A stretch of DNA of 64,000 nucleotides from Plazaster borealis (GCA_021014325.1 CM037469.1:19367701-19431700), one strand, 5' to 3'; numbered from the stretch's first letter, positions 1-14,800 are shown. Program-made: numbers and translations. The notes: a model not told the origin generated them from the sequence alone.

Positions 1-294
1 AATTTTCATAGCTCAATTTGTATAGCAGTTTTTTATAGTCTCTGACAAATTCTTAGTTATGATCAGTAGTTTGAGTACTTGTTTCGGTTTGTGTGCCTTT
101 TAAATCTAGACTTATTTTCAACAATGTTCAATCTTTAATTATAATGTACGGACACAAATATTGTGAGTCTCAACCCAACCAGCTTCTCGGAGACCTCAAC
201 TACCCAATCTTCATTTTTTTTTTGTATACCGTAATATCTTGTCAACATCAGTGTGATGTTCAATTATTGAAACATATACTGAACTTAATAACAT
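1..294 (-). other. Sequence downstream of the stop, possible 3' UTR
   Basis: On the minus strand this follows the TAG at 297-295. I see no canonical AATAAA; AATAAT at about 264-269 and AAAATAAG near 113-120 are the nearest polyadenylation-like strings. A short homopolymer run lies at about 213-222. No further exon was recognised. Confidence 0.35.
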
Positions 295-533
295 CTAGAT
301 GAACTCTGACCTCTTATCGAGTCCTGCACACATTGGGTCGGACAGTGGGCATGCGCACTCAAATCCATTAAACAGATCATGGCAGACAAACGGGAAATCA
401 CAAGGTGTGGATGTGCATTCGTCATAGTCCATTTCACAGGTGTCACCCACCCAGCCCGATTCACAGATGCACAAATAAGAATCGAAACTGGAACTACGAG
501 CTGGAGAAGTGCAGTCTGGATCATCAGCAGGTC
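295..533 (-). CDS. Exon 105: EGF 1 end, calcium-binding EGF 2 and stop
   Basis: The exon starts after a CCCCCAG acceptor at 534 and ends with TAG at 297-295. It completes EGF 1 (YLCICESGWVGDTCE) and encodes EGF 2 beginning MDYDECTSTPC, with six cysteines spaced C-x4-C-x5-C-x8-C-x-C-x6-C. The D-x-D-E-C start fits the calcium-binding class. Nine residues later the frame ends after KRSEFI. A GT at GAG/GTCAGA just before the stop is a poor donor, so I read this as the true C-terminus, with moderate certainty. Confidence 0.72.
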
Positions 534-2852
534 CTGGGGGAGAGAGAAGCCACAGTTTAAACAACCCAAATGTTTGTGAATGATTTCTGATGTGAAGAGG
601 ACTGAGGACACACTATGAAAACTTCCGGGTAAGAATTGACCCGGATCCGGGTCCCGTGGGGCTTGACCCATTTCTGGGTCAATGTGACCCGGACTATGTT
701 TCAAAATTACCCATAAATGGGTCACACTGACGCAGAATCCGAGTTAAAATCCCATTTTTTGGATTACCATTTATCGGGTCAACTTGACCTGGAAATGGGT
801 CTCGCCCCCTGGGGACTGGAACCCGGGTCAATGCTGACCCTTTCTATAGTGCATTTTCTCAGAAATAAAGGATTGAAAAGTAAACGTTTTTATAAATTTA
901 TCAATAACTATTAAACATTAAATCAAAATGTATACTTTTAGCTACCCTGGGAGACTGTTAAAAGTTGCAGAAAACTACCTGAATGCCATCATACCTACTA
1001 TAGCGTCTCCAACTCGTCAACTATGCCGAGGGAACTTGCCGTCGACGATGTCTCAAATTTAATGACACGTATCTTTAAGTTGTTAAAATTCAAAGAAAAT
1101 TCGCAGACCTTTAAAAATCGTTTGAGGTCTGTTCAATTCGGTTATCTTAGTTAGTTTTATGATGTTTGTCTTGATTTTTCTGGAGGATCGGAAGGAATTT
1201 GCTTCTTTCTAGACAAAAATCTGTACCATCCCTTTTAATAGTAAGTTTCGATCATGCGAGTCCACATACCTCCACAAACTCCCTCATTGATGCAAGGATT
1301 CAACAAGACTGCAATCTCTATCTTCAGTAGCTGAGACACTGCGCCTGATTCATCCTTACTCAAGACCAGGAAACTATCCTTTCCATGGAAGTTGGGAGTA
1401 GGGGCGTAGGTAAACGAGGATGATACCCAACTCATCACCTCCTAAAATCAAAACCAAATCCAAACTTTATTTAGATGAGATTGACTGTAAAGATGATTGA
1501 ATCTTAATTCCAGGGGTGATTTGCATGAAGCCTTCCCAACTCAAAAATAATCTAACACCATATAGATAGTAACTCAAATTGATGTCAGGTTGTCAGGTTG
1601 TTAAAAATTTTGAAGCTTTTATAATGGAATAGTATGTAGTTTACAATCGACAAGCCATTTAACCATTCTCTTACCAATTTTCCAGCCACTCTTTGCATGC
1701 AAAAACATACTTGTCAGTTAATGATTCATTACCCAGTTCATTGTTATTGGTGTATTCTTATTTTAATATAACACTCAGTTATGATTGCTAAACAACTAAC
1801 ATACTCACCGCTTCATGAGGTGTTTCCAACCCACATGGAAGAACATTTTCTTCACTGGTGATATTACGAGGAAGTTGACTACAGTTCTGCCTCAGCGGGA
1901 TTGACCTAACTTCATCTGTCATTGTGAGTACACCGTACGTTGTTGGTTGAATTAGAAGCGTCAAGTTATCATTGGCGTCAACATCATAGGCCCCTATCAC
2001 TGCCACCAGGTCTTTGTAAGCAATGTTGATTCCTGTGTTCTGCTCTACTATTAGCTGCCATCAGAATTAGTGGGAAAGTGGAGGGTTTTGATTAGAATAT
2101 AATAATAAATAATAATAAAGATTTGTATAACGCGCAAAACATAACCACCCAAGGGGTGCTCAAGGCGTCCACAAGAAGAAAAGTAAATAAAAATGGCGCG
2201 TCATTAGGTGTGATTTCAGTTTGCTCTTGAAATATCAGCTTGTATAAAGTTAATACAGGTGTCACCCAGCATGGTAAATATCACCGACTTGAACAATGAC
2301 AGAAAAATGTGCCAAATTTTGACAACATGCTCTTTTCTCAACAAATACACATAAGGACAATTTGTTGAAAACACTACACCATTTTTTTAATGAAATTAAC
2401 AGCTTGAGCTTTGTTGTTGTTGTTTGTGATTTGAAACATTGCATGGTGTGAAATCTTTGATATGCGTTGGCAACATTCAATTGTATTTCTTACGTGCTGT
2501 GATGGTCCTGAAAAGAGCAAGTGATATATCAACTTGATGTTCCAAGTAGTATGCTCTGATTGTCCAGGGGGGGGGGGGGGGAATAGCTCATTAATTTACT
2601 GACCTTTAAGGAAACTAAAGAAATCTACTTACAGTTGCATCCCGTCCATTACCAGCAGCTTCTCCATTCAGAGCGACATAGGAGTAAGGATGGTCATTAA
2701 CCGGGTTGATCTCCATTGAGATATCGACGACAGTAGTCAAAGGCTCAATCTCGCTCACGGTCTGTATCTCTCTCACTAGAAATACAGAATAGAAAGCTTC
2801 CTATTTTATAAAGGCCTGAGAAACACCCCCCCAAAAAAAACAAAAACAAAAC

Positions 2853-2883
<31 letters not shown>

Positions 2884-5800
2884 ACAAAAAACAAAAAACA
2901 CAAAAAAAAAAAACACGAAAAAAAAAAAAAAATCCACACCAAACAAACAAACAAACAAACAAACAAACAGCAACAACAATGTTGTTAACACAACAGGATA
3001 TGTATGGAACATACAACAAACGATCACATAGCTATTATCTTTCTTTAAGAAAGTCCGTAAAGGTCCCGTTTTAAACGACTGGAATAATATTGTTCAATTG
3101 AGTAAGAAGAAACTGATGTACTTACGAATAAGTTGAAAAGTGAAACTGCCGTGACAATCAGGACATGGTGTAAAAGAGAAGACACCATCCTCGGTGATAG
3201 TTGCTGATCCTAGTGGTGTCTCGTTATCAAGACCCAACTCAAAGACTAAGAAATCATCGTCCAGATCGCTGGCCTCGAATGAGTATTCCAGAGTGCCTGC
3301 AATAGTAACAATAATAATGATAACAATGGACATTTGTAGTGCGGCATGTCTGTCAGAAAAACACTCCTGGTGCTTAGAAAAAGAACGCTGCTGTATAATA
3401 ACAGTAATTAAAACCAAGACTGAAAAAATGTGTTTTCAAGTTAGTTTTAAAGACGGCTAGAGTGTCTACTTCTTAGGGGTTAAGTGGAAGAACATTCCAA
3501 AGAGATGGTCCAGCATGTAAGAAAGAACGATCTCCCCAAGTGTGTTTAGAAAGAGGGATGTTCAGAAGCATGGTGTTTGTAGAGCGAAGCTGTCTTGTAG
3601 AAACACTTAGCTGTATTGAATCCTGGATGTATCTGGGAGATGTGCGCAGCGACGCAGGGGGGACTTTGATTTTTGATTTTTGATTTTTGAATTTTGATTT
3701 TATTTAATTTTTTTTTTTTGGGGGGGAGGCCAAATTCAAGCCATTTGGTAATTGTTTGCACAATCTTTTTTTTGCGCACCATATGTGTAACGTTCGGGCA
3801 GATTTTGTTTTGAACGGGCCTGCTTGAAATGGATGCGTTCGTGTACCGGGAGCCAATGAAGTGCTTGTAAGATTGGAGAGATGCGTGACATGCGACTAGT
3901 AAGTGTGACCAGTCTGGCAGCAAAGCTTTGCAGACGTTGAAGGTGATTTTTTGGAAAATATTTGCAAGTACTGTTTGCAAGTACAATACAGCAGGCTCTA
4001 TTGTAATTGATTACAAAGTAGCTGTCACGGATAGCTATTATGGCAAAAATAAGCGAACAAAATAAGCAGATAAACCAGTCATAAACATGGTTTATTAACC
4101 CATTTTGGTAACCCATTTCTGCTAAGCAAGATGCTCAGTGCTAAGTAATTGTTTGTCCTTTTTAGTTTGATGAAACAAAAGTGGACCAAAAAACTTTCGA
4201 ATACGCGCGAGACTTGCACTGTCCATTGGGGTCTGATGTGTGAGATCTACCTTCATCTTCATCCATGGTAAAGATGGCCACGAGATTTGTGATTTCTGGC
4301 GGGTCGTTGGGGATGGTATTGAGGACTTCAGTCAATGCAAACTCTGTCTCATGGCTGAAGAATGAAGTTTTCTCTGCAGCGCGGCGTTGACGACTCCCTG
4401 TCAAGACAGACAAGGTTCTTCCTCTAGTTGCACATACCTGGTACGATTTGAAAAAAATGATAAAGCATCCACCAAACTGATTTAAAAATGCTGATTATTA
4501 AAACTTTTAGCCCTATGTGAAGCAGCAATGACGAATACTGATTTGAAAAGAAGGTAAAACTAACTGCCCTCTCAATTTCAGTTTGGAGACAGCTGATTAT
4601 TTTTGAACAGAAGAAAAAGAAGATGACCGTAAAATATTAAAGAATAATTAAAAGTAAACCCTCTACTTTATGTCTTTTTAGCATTCTTTAAGGAGTTATT
4701 TCGTAAAATGAATATATATAACCTTTTATCGAATGAATCAATTTTCAAAGAACTGTTCAATGGAAATGGCCTACCTCCACACTTAGCTGATTGTCTTCCT
4801 GGTTGTATGTCAACCGATCCACATCGCTGCATGTGTTAGCCACATCTCGCCACTCAGAATTCTCTGAAAAAAATAAAGAAGTTACTGTGAGTTTTATTTC
4901 TACTAATTAAAAATCAGTCCAGTGAGGTACCTTCGTATCCTGAATTTCTCCTTTGTGGTTTGCACCTCAAACCCAGCTCAAACAGTCGTGTTTTAATAAA
5001 TGGGGAAACCAACAAAATCAGGAAGTGAGCTTAAATTCGGTTGACCCATTTTTTAAAAGATTTTTGTTAGTGAGAGTTTAAAGCATTAATCAACTTCAGT
5101 AAAGATATTTCCGTGTTCCTTATTTTTGACACATCTCTTAAAACAAATTTAAACTTTCAAAAGTCAACTTTACCACTGTCCCAGTAAAGGAGTCTGGGTT
5201 TGGCCTCTGCCCAATTTCCTGGTGTGTTGAGGGTGAGGTTGATGATCAGTGGACCTTGGAGCTCAGTCTGCCCGAGGCTGGTCACGTAGAAGAGAGGCTC
5301 ATACACAAAACGAATCCTAAACATTTAACAATTTCAATAATCTTCATTTTTTTTTCTTGTTAGAATTTTCTTACGGCTATAAATCACCTGTATCATTAAT
5401 TAAATTTTAAGAAAACCATTGACTGGATGTATCATCAAATGGCTAAAAAGATGTGTATTTGTTGACGTTTTCCTCTGCAAAGTAAGAACACTCTAAGAAG
5501 ACCAATAATAGAAGAAACCTTTTTCTAAGAAGCCTTGATGTCTTATGTATGGTGTCTAGGGGATTACTGATGTAGGAGACATAATCCGGATTAGCATCAG
5601 ATGTGAAATCCTCATTGGTTTTATTCCCATCCAACAGACCAAGGATTATTGAACCACCCTGCTGGAGACCTGGGAGACATTGGTAAAGAAGGGATGGTAA
5701 TGTTGGAAACATACTCAGAATTAAGGTGAGAAGTGAAATTTTCAAAAAAAGAGTTTATCTTCCAAGGTGATATAAATATTTGATGGCTTTTTCTGACATA

Positions 5801-8800
5801 TCCGATATCTCGTACTTTTTCCCTAATAGGATGTTTCTTATTGAACTCGTACTTGGAATTATTCTGTTGTGCCTCACGATATTTGGTCGGCTTACCTCCA
5901 GTTGTAGCAATGGTAAACTTAAAATGGTTGTCTATCGCCCCCCTGCGTCGTCTTCTCCTACCTTGTGGAGATGCCAGAACGAGATCTGTACCGTTTGATG
6001 ATGTCATCATCAAGTCATCCTCTCCTTGGAAACATCAAGTGAAAAAGAAATTTTTTGTTTACTTTCATATACCAGGGGGGTCTGACCCGTTTCCAGGTAA
6101 CTGACCCGGAAAGTGAAAGTGAAAACAATTAAAGGGATTTCAAATCGGAATTTGCGTAATTTTTACTCTTTTCTGGACACAGTTTATGGGTGGTTTTGAC
6201 CCAGAAATTTGTCAGCCCTAAAGGGACCCGGATCCGGGTGAATTCTGACCCCGACGTTTTTCAGTGCAATTTGAAACATTTCAAAGCTTAAAAGATACAC
6301 CCATAGGTCACCTAAAACAGTGGTCGTTCCTGCTGGCAGTATTTGACAGAGAAGTGCAGGGTTACACATCTTCATCCAAGAGTAAAGACATCTACACAAA
6401 ACAACGAAAACAACACATTGTTGGTTACAAATATTACTGCAAAACATCTACAAAATGCTTAGGAGTAGAACAATATTTAATGTCATAACCATAGGGTCTC
6501 TAGGTAATTGACAATAATAATAAGCATTAGTACTGCAGTGTCTCATAATGTAAACAAACTATATAAATGGAGGTTCTGTTTTGCTAGTATTGCTTCTTAT
6601 TGCATTACTTGCAAATATGAGTAACAGTGAAATGGCTTTTGAATTAAGTATACGACACCCTGATGTTTGACTTAATTGACAGCTTGTGGGAGTTTACTTA
6701 CTTCCCAGGTTCCATGTTAAATTTGGCATCTTGCTGACTTGTCATCTCATTACTGTCTTCTCGCTGAGCTTGGAAGTCAGTGATGTTGTACACCTCCTCT
6801 ATGCTGTCAGCCGTAACAATGATTAAACCGTCTCTTATAGTCACCGAACCGGATGAGTTGGTGCCTACCACCATGCAGGGGACAATGTCATCCAATAGCT
6901 CCACTGTGCTGCTCACACAATACTCTGTCAAATGAAATGTAACTTGTAACACAGTCGGGTTCTTTTCAGACCTACAATAATTCATTGCTGACTCCCCACC
7001 CCTCTGAATAATATTACAGGTCTGGCTAGTGCTCTTGTCATTAATCAACGTGTTAGTTTGGCGCTGGCCTACTCATGTATGAAAATCATCCTATTAACAT
7101 TTTAGTTATTTCCATTTACACTAAAAATAATCTTCAAAAATTGTACCATAATGATTGAGGGATTCATCTTGAGGTTTGGACCAGGAGGTTCCCGTCTGTG
7201 TTGGGTCGTCACTCTTCCGCACGTCATGTGGATAGATTTCCACTTCAAACTTCTGACTGAACATGGATGTGGTGTTGACATCATCCACGGAGGGTTCCTC
7301 AAAGAGAACCGTTACGCCTGGGGTGAGAAATGGATTCAAGGTAAAGAGCCATGAATCAGAGGATCATTGGGAGTCAGGGTTACATTAATATATTTCTGAA
7401 ACACATTCCTGGTACACCATTAGGCAGCCGAATTAAATTACTGACAGTCATTGTTCGTGTAAGTAATGAAATAAGTAGTGAGTAAAAACTCAAGGAACCT
7501 TTAAATCTTATACCGCATCATCCAAGTGAGTTTTCCCAGGCAGTAATGACTTTACTGGGACTTACTAGGATATTGGTTTTGTGGGAAATCCTGTCAGTAA
7601 GTGGTCGTTTGTTTGTCTATTGATAGAGTAAAACCTCTTTATATGGGTATGCAAGTAGCCATGCAAATAACCTGTGTGTTTATGGCTACATGTTTGCAGT
7701 CATTGCAAACATCTTTGTCTCGTTACCTACCATCACATTCTATCACAGTCTCCAAGCCAGCTCCATTGACACACTTCACAGTCACATAGTATGTTGTATT
7801 GTGTTGCAGTTGTCCTTCTAAGTTGCTATTGGAGGCTGTCTGGACCAACCCAACATTGACAAAGTCTTGTAAGTCCACAGCACCTCTAGATGTTCCAATG
7901 GCCCAAGAATGCTCCTGAATGATGATAAAGAGCACATTATATCGTCAGAATCAGTTTCTAAAATACATTCAAATGTATGCAAAGACAACCATTGACATAA
8001 ACTTGTTCGTGTCCTTTCGTCTTACTGCCTGATCAGCCTATAGCTGGCGATGGCCAAGGGGCAGTCACCGAGTCCAACAACCTGCCAAAATCCCTACTCT
8101 CAATTTAAACTGAACAAAGAAATCATCAGTAACACCAGCGATAAAACTGTTAATTTACCTTTACTTGACTTTGCATGTCTATGAAACTCCACAACACCTT
8201 GATTGTGGAATTGGAAGACTGGAACCTTATTGGTTCATACGCATTGCGGTTGACATCTAAGTAGAAGAAAATATCTAGCTTTGCTGGTGTATCGTCAATG
8301 TAGAAACCGTTTGAAGATGAAGATGCTTCTTTACCATTCCCTAGGACACACTTAACTGAGGAGATACATAAGAAACAACACATCAAGTCATTAATTCATA
8401 AGTGCATTCGATGAGGGCGTTGGGAAGTATTAGAGATTAAGAACAATTGTATGGTTACATAGACAAATATTTGATATGATTATTTCCTTATAACCGTTCC
8501 GTCACTTATCAAACTATTTATAATTATAACCAAACCTACCTGTCATGAAGAAAGGAGAGGCTAAGCCATCCTCTTCGGAAGCAGATAAAGTAGCATTTGT
8601 GTCGTTCATTGTCGTGTTAAGGAGCTCCAGTTTCGGCAGAGTCAGGTTAGTGAGTGTGAATGTGATGGGGCTTTCCTCCATGGAGCATGACTGTTCACAC
8701 TGGTACCGATCACATGGATTGATACAGGGTACACACGGCCGGGAAATCTATACAAAATATATAAACAACTTACTGTACAATTTTATATTGGGCGACATTA

Positions 8801-11800
8801 TTGTCTCTGTCTTTTGTAACAATTGGCGTCCAAAAACTCTCTTAAAATGAGGCGTTAAAAATAAAATTAAAATAAAAACAGAGCAATTTTAAGTGTACTC
8901 TGCGTTGTCAGTCAAAACACACAAGACTTGATTTAATCTTAACAGTTTGTTCATACTTTTTGTTTTTTCTTGGAAGACTGAACAAATTAACGAAGATCAC
9001 TTGACGGTAATTGATGGTCTTGTTATATCGACAGTAGAAACCCACCTTATTACATTTAAATGAACCGCCCATAATCATGCCAACTTATTAGATTGTTGTT
9101 GGGGCCACATTAAGTACCACACCTCTTTAAATGCTACGATGTCACTTTTTCCCGCTTCACTGCCGACACCAGCGAAATATCGGGAAACGGGACTGGTACC
9201 TGCCCTGAATGGTAACCCATAGCGGCATAGCTTACTAGCATCGGGAGGCAATCTGTAATCAAACGTCACATTTGTTTTATTCATTGTTCCATTTCAGTTT
9301 TATGGGGTTTATTTTGCTATGTAATCATCATGGTCAGGCTTAGTAAATACAGTTTAAAAAACAACATCAAAAGATGCCCAAAGGTGACGTTTAAAAAACA
9401 AAAGCAAAACAGATCTCTAGCAATGTTTCCTTTTTAATCAAGCATGATGCTTATTTTGTATTAGTTTAATGGCAATTAAACTCATGAACTGATTGATTAT
9501 ATTAAGTGATTTGTTTCTAACTTCACCACTGCTACATGAACACAACAAGACTGAAGTAAAAACTCTAAAGATTTGTTGAGGGAAGAATGCAACAAATTTA
9601 TGAACACACCTTAGGTTTCGAATAGTTGCTGTAGCAGCTGGTGGATTGAAGGGGTCCTCTAGATCAGCAACATAGTTATCTCTGTTGAATACATGAAGGA
9701 TGAGTTTGGTGGAAGAAGACATCACTGGGATACCGGTCAATGAAGAGAGCAGATTGCCATCGATGTAGACTTTAAATGACCACTCGTCCTGTCAACAAAA
9801 ATTGAAAAAAGAAACTCACTGGCAAAATGTATGAAAATGACTGCTCATCATGTCATAAATTTGTTTAAAATTGTCAAAATTTTCATTGAGAGAGTTATAA
9901 GGGTAGTCGTGAACTTACTTAGAATTTTTTTAAACATTACGAAAACTGTCAAAAAAGATTATATATAAATTAAAAGTGCTAACCGCATTTTATTTTAAGT
10001 TCCCATGAAAACAAGTTGAAAAGTTAAAATGTGTACTTTACAATGATGTATCCAAGCAGTACAGATGTTACAAAGTTGTTAATATCTGCGCTTGAGGGAT
10101 GACCGGTTTTTACAACAATATTTGTTATGAGTAAATGTACCTCTTTCGCATCAAATGGCATGACATTGAAGTGAATAGAGTAGTGACGTTCCTCCATGGA
10201 CGGATCAAAGTCAAGATCTACAGACTGTGACGTCATCCACCATTCATCTTCAAAATGACGACACCACAACACGGCTTGTGACGCATTGCCATCTAAAGGG
10301 GAAGTCAACAGAAAATAGTGTCATAAGTAACTATTGCATGTGGCTTGAGGAAAAATGAAAGTGTGAGTTTATGTTCCGTGAAAATAACTGGTTATTTAAA
10401 ATAAGAATAACAGAAAATCAATGTAGAATTATTCCAATGATTATTTTTTAAACGACCAGCAACTATACTGGTAACTGTTTAAAAACCCTTACGAGTTTAA
10501 ACTTTAACCGTGTTATAATTTGTTGAGTTTAAGTCCACCAGCAATAAGTCTAGATGTTTACACTGACAATGCAACAAATTATATATGACCCCCCAAAAAG
10601 ATGACCTCCTGGAAAAAGCTACTCACTTGGACACAACTGGAGACCACAGGCTCTCTGTGTGGTCCATCTGCCGCTGTCTTCATCAGAAATGTCATCCCCA
10701 TCCTCATCTTTCTCACGAATGTTCCTTGGTTTTCGTGTCACTTGTTTCACTTCCTCCGTGTATACTTGAGTTGAGTTTACAGTGGTCATGTCTTTCGTTT
10801 CTGTGGTCACTAACTCGGCTGTTGTGCTATTAACTGTCGAGTTATCAGAGATTGTGTCGCCGATTCCAAGAAAATCTTCACAGTTGCATTGAGGGCAATC
10901 AGACTGAATAAAAAAAAAATCAGAAAAATCAGCAATCAGAAAATGAAGAAGAAACCAGTTATGTACCATTTTAAACTCTTGCTAAACTCTCAATCTGGAT
11001 GTACATTGTGGCGAGTCGTGGCCGAACGGTTAAGAGCACTGGACTCAAGCTCCAGTGTTTCTGACTCAGCAGACAGAGTAAGGGTTAGAGACCCGGTCGT
11101 GGCACTTGCGTCCTTAAACAAGATGCTATACCATAATTGAGTTGTCCTTCGGATGGGACACTAAGCCTGATAGGTCCCAAGTTCTAGGAATAGTAGTGCA
11201 CGTACAATAACCCATTTGGCGACCCTGTTACGACATTTGTTATTGTTACGACATTTGTCAACTAAAGCAACAATTTGAAGTCTATCATCGCGATCTTATC
11301 GCCAGTACATCTCTAGCCCTCTATCATCAGAAGAGTCTCATTCGCAGTTCCTGGAAGCACGTGTCCTTTTCAGGACAAGCTATCAAGACGATGGCTGACA
11401 CCTCGACCTGCGTACTTCAACTCAATGCTGAAGGCCTTACCCGCTCAAAGCGAGATTTGATTCCTCATATTGCAAAGGAAAATTGTGTTGATATTATATG
11501 CCTCCAAGAAACACACTGTGAGACAGAAGAACGGCTTCACATCGAAGGTTTTGATCTGATCTGCTTCATACCTCATAAGAAGCATGGGATTGCATCCTAC
11601 GTCAAACAAGGCATGAAAGCATCCACCACCGGGCGATCTCCTGTGAACTCAGCTCTACAATGGACCACCTTTGAAGCTATGGGAACCCACTTTTGCAATG
11701 TGTATAAGCCACCACCTGCAGATGTTGAAATCATGCTCTTCCCAAAGATGCCCCGGAACTCCTTTGTCTGCGGAGATTTCAACAGTCGCAACACCGCCTG

Positions 11801-14800
11801 GGGATACCCTAACACCAACAAGAATGGAAAGCTCATCTTTGAATGGCTGGAATCCCAGGAGCTAGTGATACTGTATGACAGCAAGGACAACCCCACATTC
11901 TACTCAGGGAGCCACAAATCATGGACCTGCCCCGACCTGTCACTGGTTTCATCTAACATCAGACACACCTGCTCAAGAACTGTCCTTCCAAAGTTCCCAA
12001 GGTCTGGCCATTGTCCGATCATCATCTCAAGCGACATCAAGCTCCAACTCTCCAACCTACCAAAGAACAGATGGAATTTCAGAAAAGCTGACTGGCCCAA
12101 GTTTCAGGAACCCACAAACAAGCTAACATCTCGACTGCCAGACCCCTCCACCAGCAATGTGAACGACTCCTATTCTGCTTTCTGCTCCATGTTACATCAG
12201 GCGGCAAAACTCTCCATCCCCAGGGGCAGAAGACACCCATATATTCCATGCTGGGATGAAGAATGCGACCGTCTGTATGAATCCTACACTAAGTTCAAGA
12301 CCGTTGAAGAAAGAGAAGCTGTAGGGAACGACCTGCTGATATTACCAGGAGAAAAGAGGAAGACTAGATGGGAAGAAGAAGTCTCTGAGATCAACTTTAC
12401 CCACTTAGTCGCAAGGCCTGGACTACCATCAATAAGCTCACTGGTCGAAGCAGTGCTCCAAAACAGTGTCCTGTTTCTGCAAACTCCATTGCCTCAGTCC
12501 TAGTTAACAATGGAAAGTGGCAAGATAAAACCACTGAGGCCAAAACCCACTCTCGCTCAGTGAATTCTGTGATAAAGAAACTCCTCAAGTCCACTCCAGG
12601 GTCAACCTCCATGTCTGAAGCCTTCACCTTGGATGAGGTTGAAACTGCACTGAATTCAACAAAGTCCGGCAAAGCACCAGGCAATGATAACATCCACACA
12701 GAGTTCCTCAAGAACCTGAGTCACAAAGCTACTTCCTGGCTACAAACCTTTTTCTCTACCTGCATGACAACATCCACTATCCCATCGAAATGGAAGACCG
12801 CTAAAGTTATTGCCATTATTCTGAAGCCAAAGAAGCCTGCAGACGATCCCAAGAGCTATCGCCCAATCAGTCTGCTATCTCACATCTACAAGCTACTTGA
12901 AAGGCTGTTACTTGCCAGAATTGTCGACACTGTCAAAGAGAAGCTACCTACTACCCAGGCATGTTTCAGGAAAGGTAAATCAACCACCGACCAAGTGGTC
13001 CGGCTTGTTAACGACATAGAGACGGCCTTCCAGAAAAAGCAGAAGTTTGGTGCAGTTCTTGTCGACCTTACTGCGGCATTTGACACAGTATGGCATCGCG
13101 GCTTATACCTCAAGACCCTGCAGACCATCCCAGATGTAAGGCTTGTCAAATTTATCATGCTGCTTGTACAAGACCGGTCATTTGCTCTTGAAACATCAAC
13201 CGGCGAATGCAGTAGGAAGAGGAGACTCCGCAATGGTGTGCCGCAAGGCTCTGTCCTCGCTCCGATACTTTTCAACATCTATGTCTCTGATATGCCCAAG
13301 GGGAATGCACGCAGTATTCCTATGCAGACGACACCGCACTGGGGTTTGACCACCACTCCTTCGAGGCAATCGAAACATCACTGGAGAAAGACCTGAGCAT
13401 GCTTGCTGAGTTCTTCAACAGATGGCATCTCAAGATGAGCATACCGAAGACTGTATCCTCCGTCTTCCATCTGGCAAACCGATGCGCCAACCGAGAGTTG
13501 AATGTCTCACTAAATGGGTCTAGGCTGAATTTCGACCCCACACCAAAGTACCTAGGTGTCACTCTTGATCGAAGCCTCACCTTCCACGAGCATGCCAAAG
13601 CCACAGCTCAAAAGACCCAAGCCAGAGTGTCTCTCCTAAAGAAGCTTGCTGGGACCGGATGGGGAGCTGATTTCACCACCCTTCGCACTTCCACCCTAGC
13701 TCTTGCCTTCTCCACCGCCGAGTATGCCGCACCTGCATGGAGCCACAGCACCCATGCTCACAAGGTTGATGTTGTCCTCAACGATGCTATGAGACTAATC
13801 AGCGGAACACTCACTGCAACACCTGTCAGCAACCTGCCAATACTGTCTGGCATACCACCAGCTCAGCTCAGACGAGATGCGCAGTACACTAAGCTTGCCC
13901 AAAAGCATGACAGAAACTGCCTTGTTCCTGCCCCCTCTGCCTTTGAAGGACAGCGTCTCCCTAGAAGACACTTTGCAACACAGGCTGCTGAACTGCCGCT
14001 TGAGAAGCCCCCCTCCACCTTATCCACCTGGATAGCAAAACGCTGGTCAGACCAGTGGAATTCGTCTACTACCAGCCTGAAGGAGTTCATCCCAGAGCCC
14101 TGTGCCAAACCAAGTGGCAGCGACCTCTCAAGAAAAGCCTGGGTCAACCTCAACCGTATCAGAACTGGAGTTGGCCGTACACAACATTTCTTGCATAAAA
14201 TTGGAGCTGATCCATCGCCAAACTGTGCCTGTGGAAAGATCCAAACTATGAATCATGTCATCGATGCTAGTCCTATTTACAAATCCCCTCACGGTGCTTC
14301 TGGACTTCGAGAGCTCGATGATGAGACAATCAGCTGGCTAAATAAAGATCTTCCTATTTAGATGATGCACTACTTGATATTCTTCGCACGAACGAACGAA
14401 CCCAGAAGATTTATTGTGGAAGAGTAGGGGTTAACCCCGGTGTTTCTGGTTAACATAGCAAGCCCGCCTGATTTTAAAGATTTCCTCAGACTTGTGAGCT
14501 ATACAGTGATTAAGTTAACTTATAAGGCATCCTTGGTTCCATTACAAAAAATGTGTAATACTAAAGATAATAATAATACCAATGTGAGAACCCTTCACAG
14601 GGCTTGACTTGAAAGGAGTAAAACAAAACTCTTGAAACATGGGGAGTTGATTATCAAAAGTGTGTTTTTATATCGATTTTATTTTCTCAAAAGTTGAGAC
14701 CTGAGATGAGGACCCTTTATAAATCAGAGCCGAACACATATTGTTACACTGTTGATTGTCGGTGTTAAAGGAAAACTTTGCATTCGGATTGGGCGCTTTT

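Larger units (their letters stand above)
11215..14398 (+). mobile_element. APE-type non-LTR retrotransposon (LINE), inserted in a SINE
   Basis: The element is antisense to the host gene, in the intron between exons 85 and 86. It encodes an APE-like endonuclease, a reverse transcriptase and a C-terminal Cys/His motif (CACGKIQTMNHV), and ends in a short (CGAA)n tail. AACCCA occurs at both edges (11209-11214 and 14399-14404), consistent with a target-site duplication inside the SINE. Coding sequence is spread over three frames, so this copy is inactive. Confidence 0.8.

Noticed and set aside
2262..2480. 72-codon minus-strand open frame
   Set aside because: Low-complexity, no splice sites in phase and no similarity to neighbouring domains.
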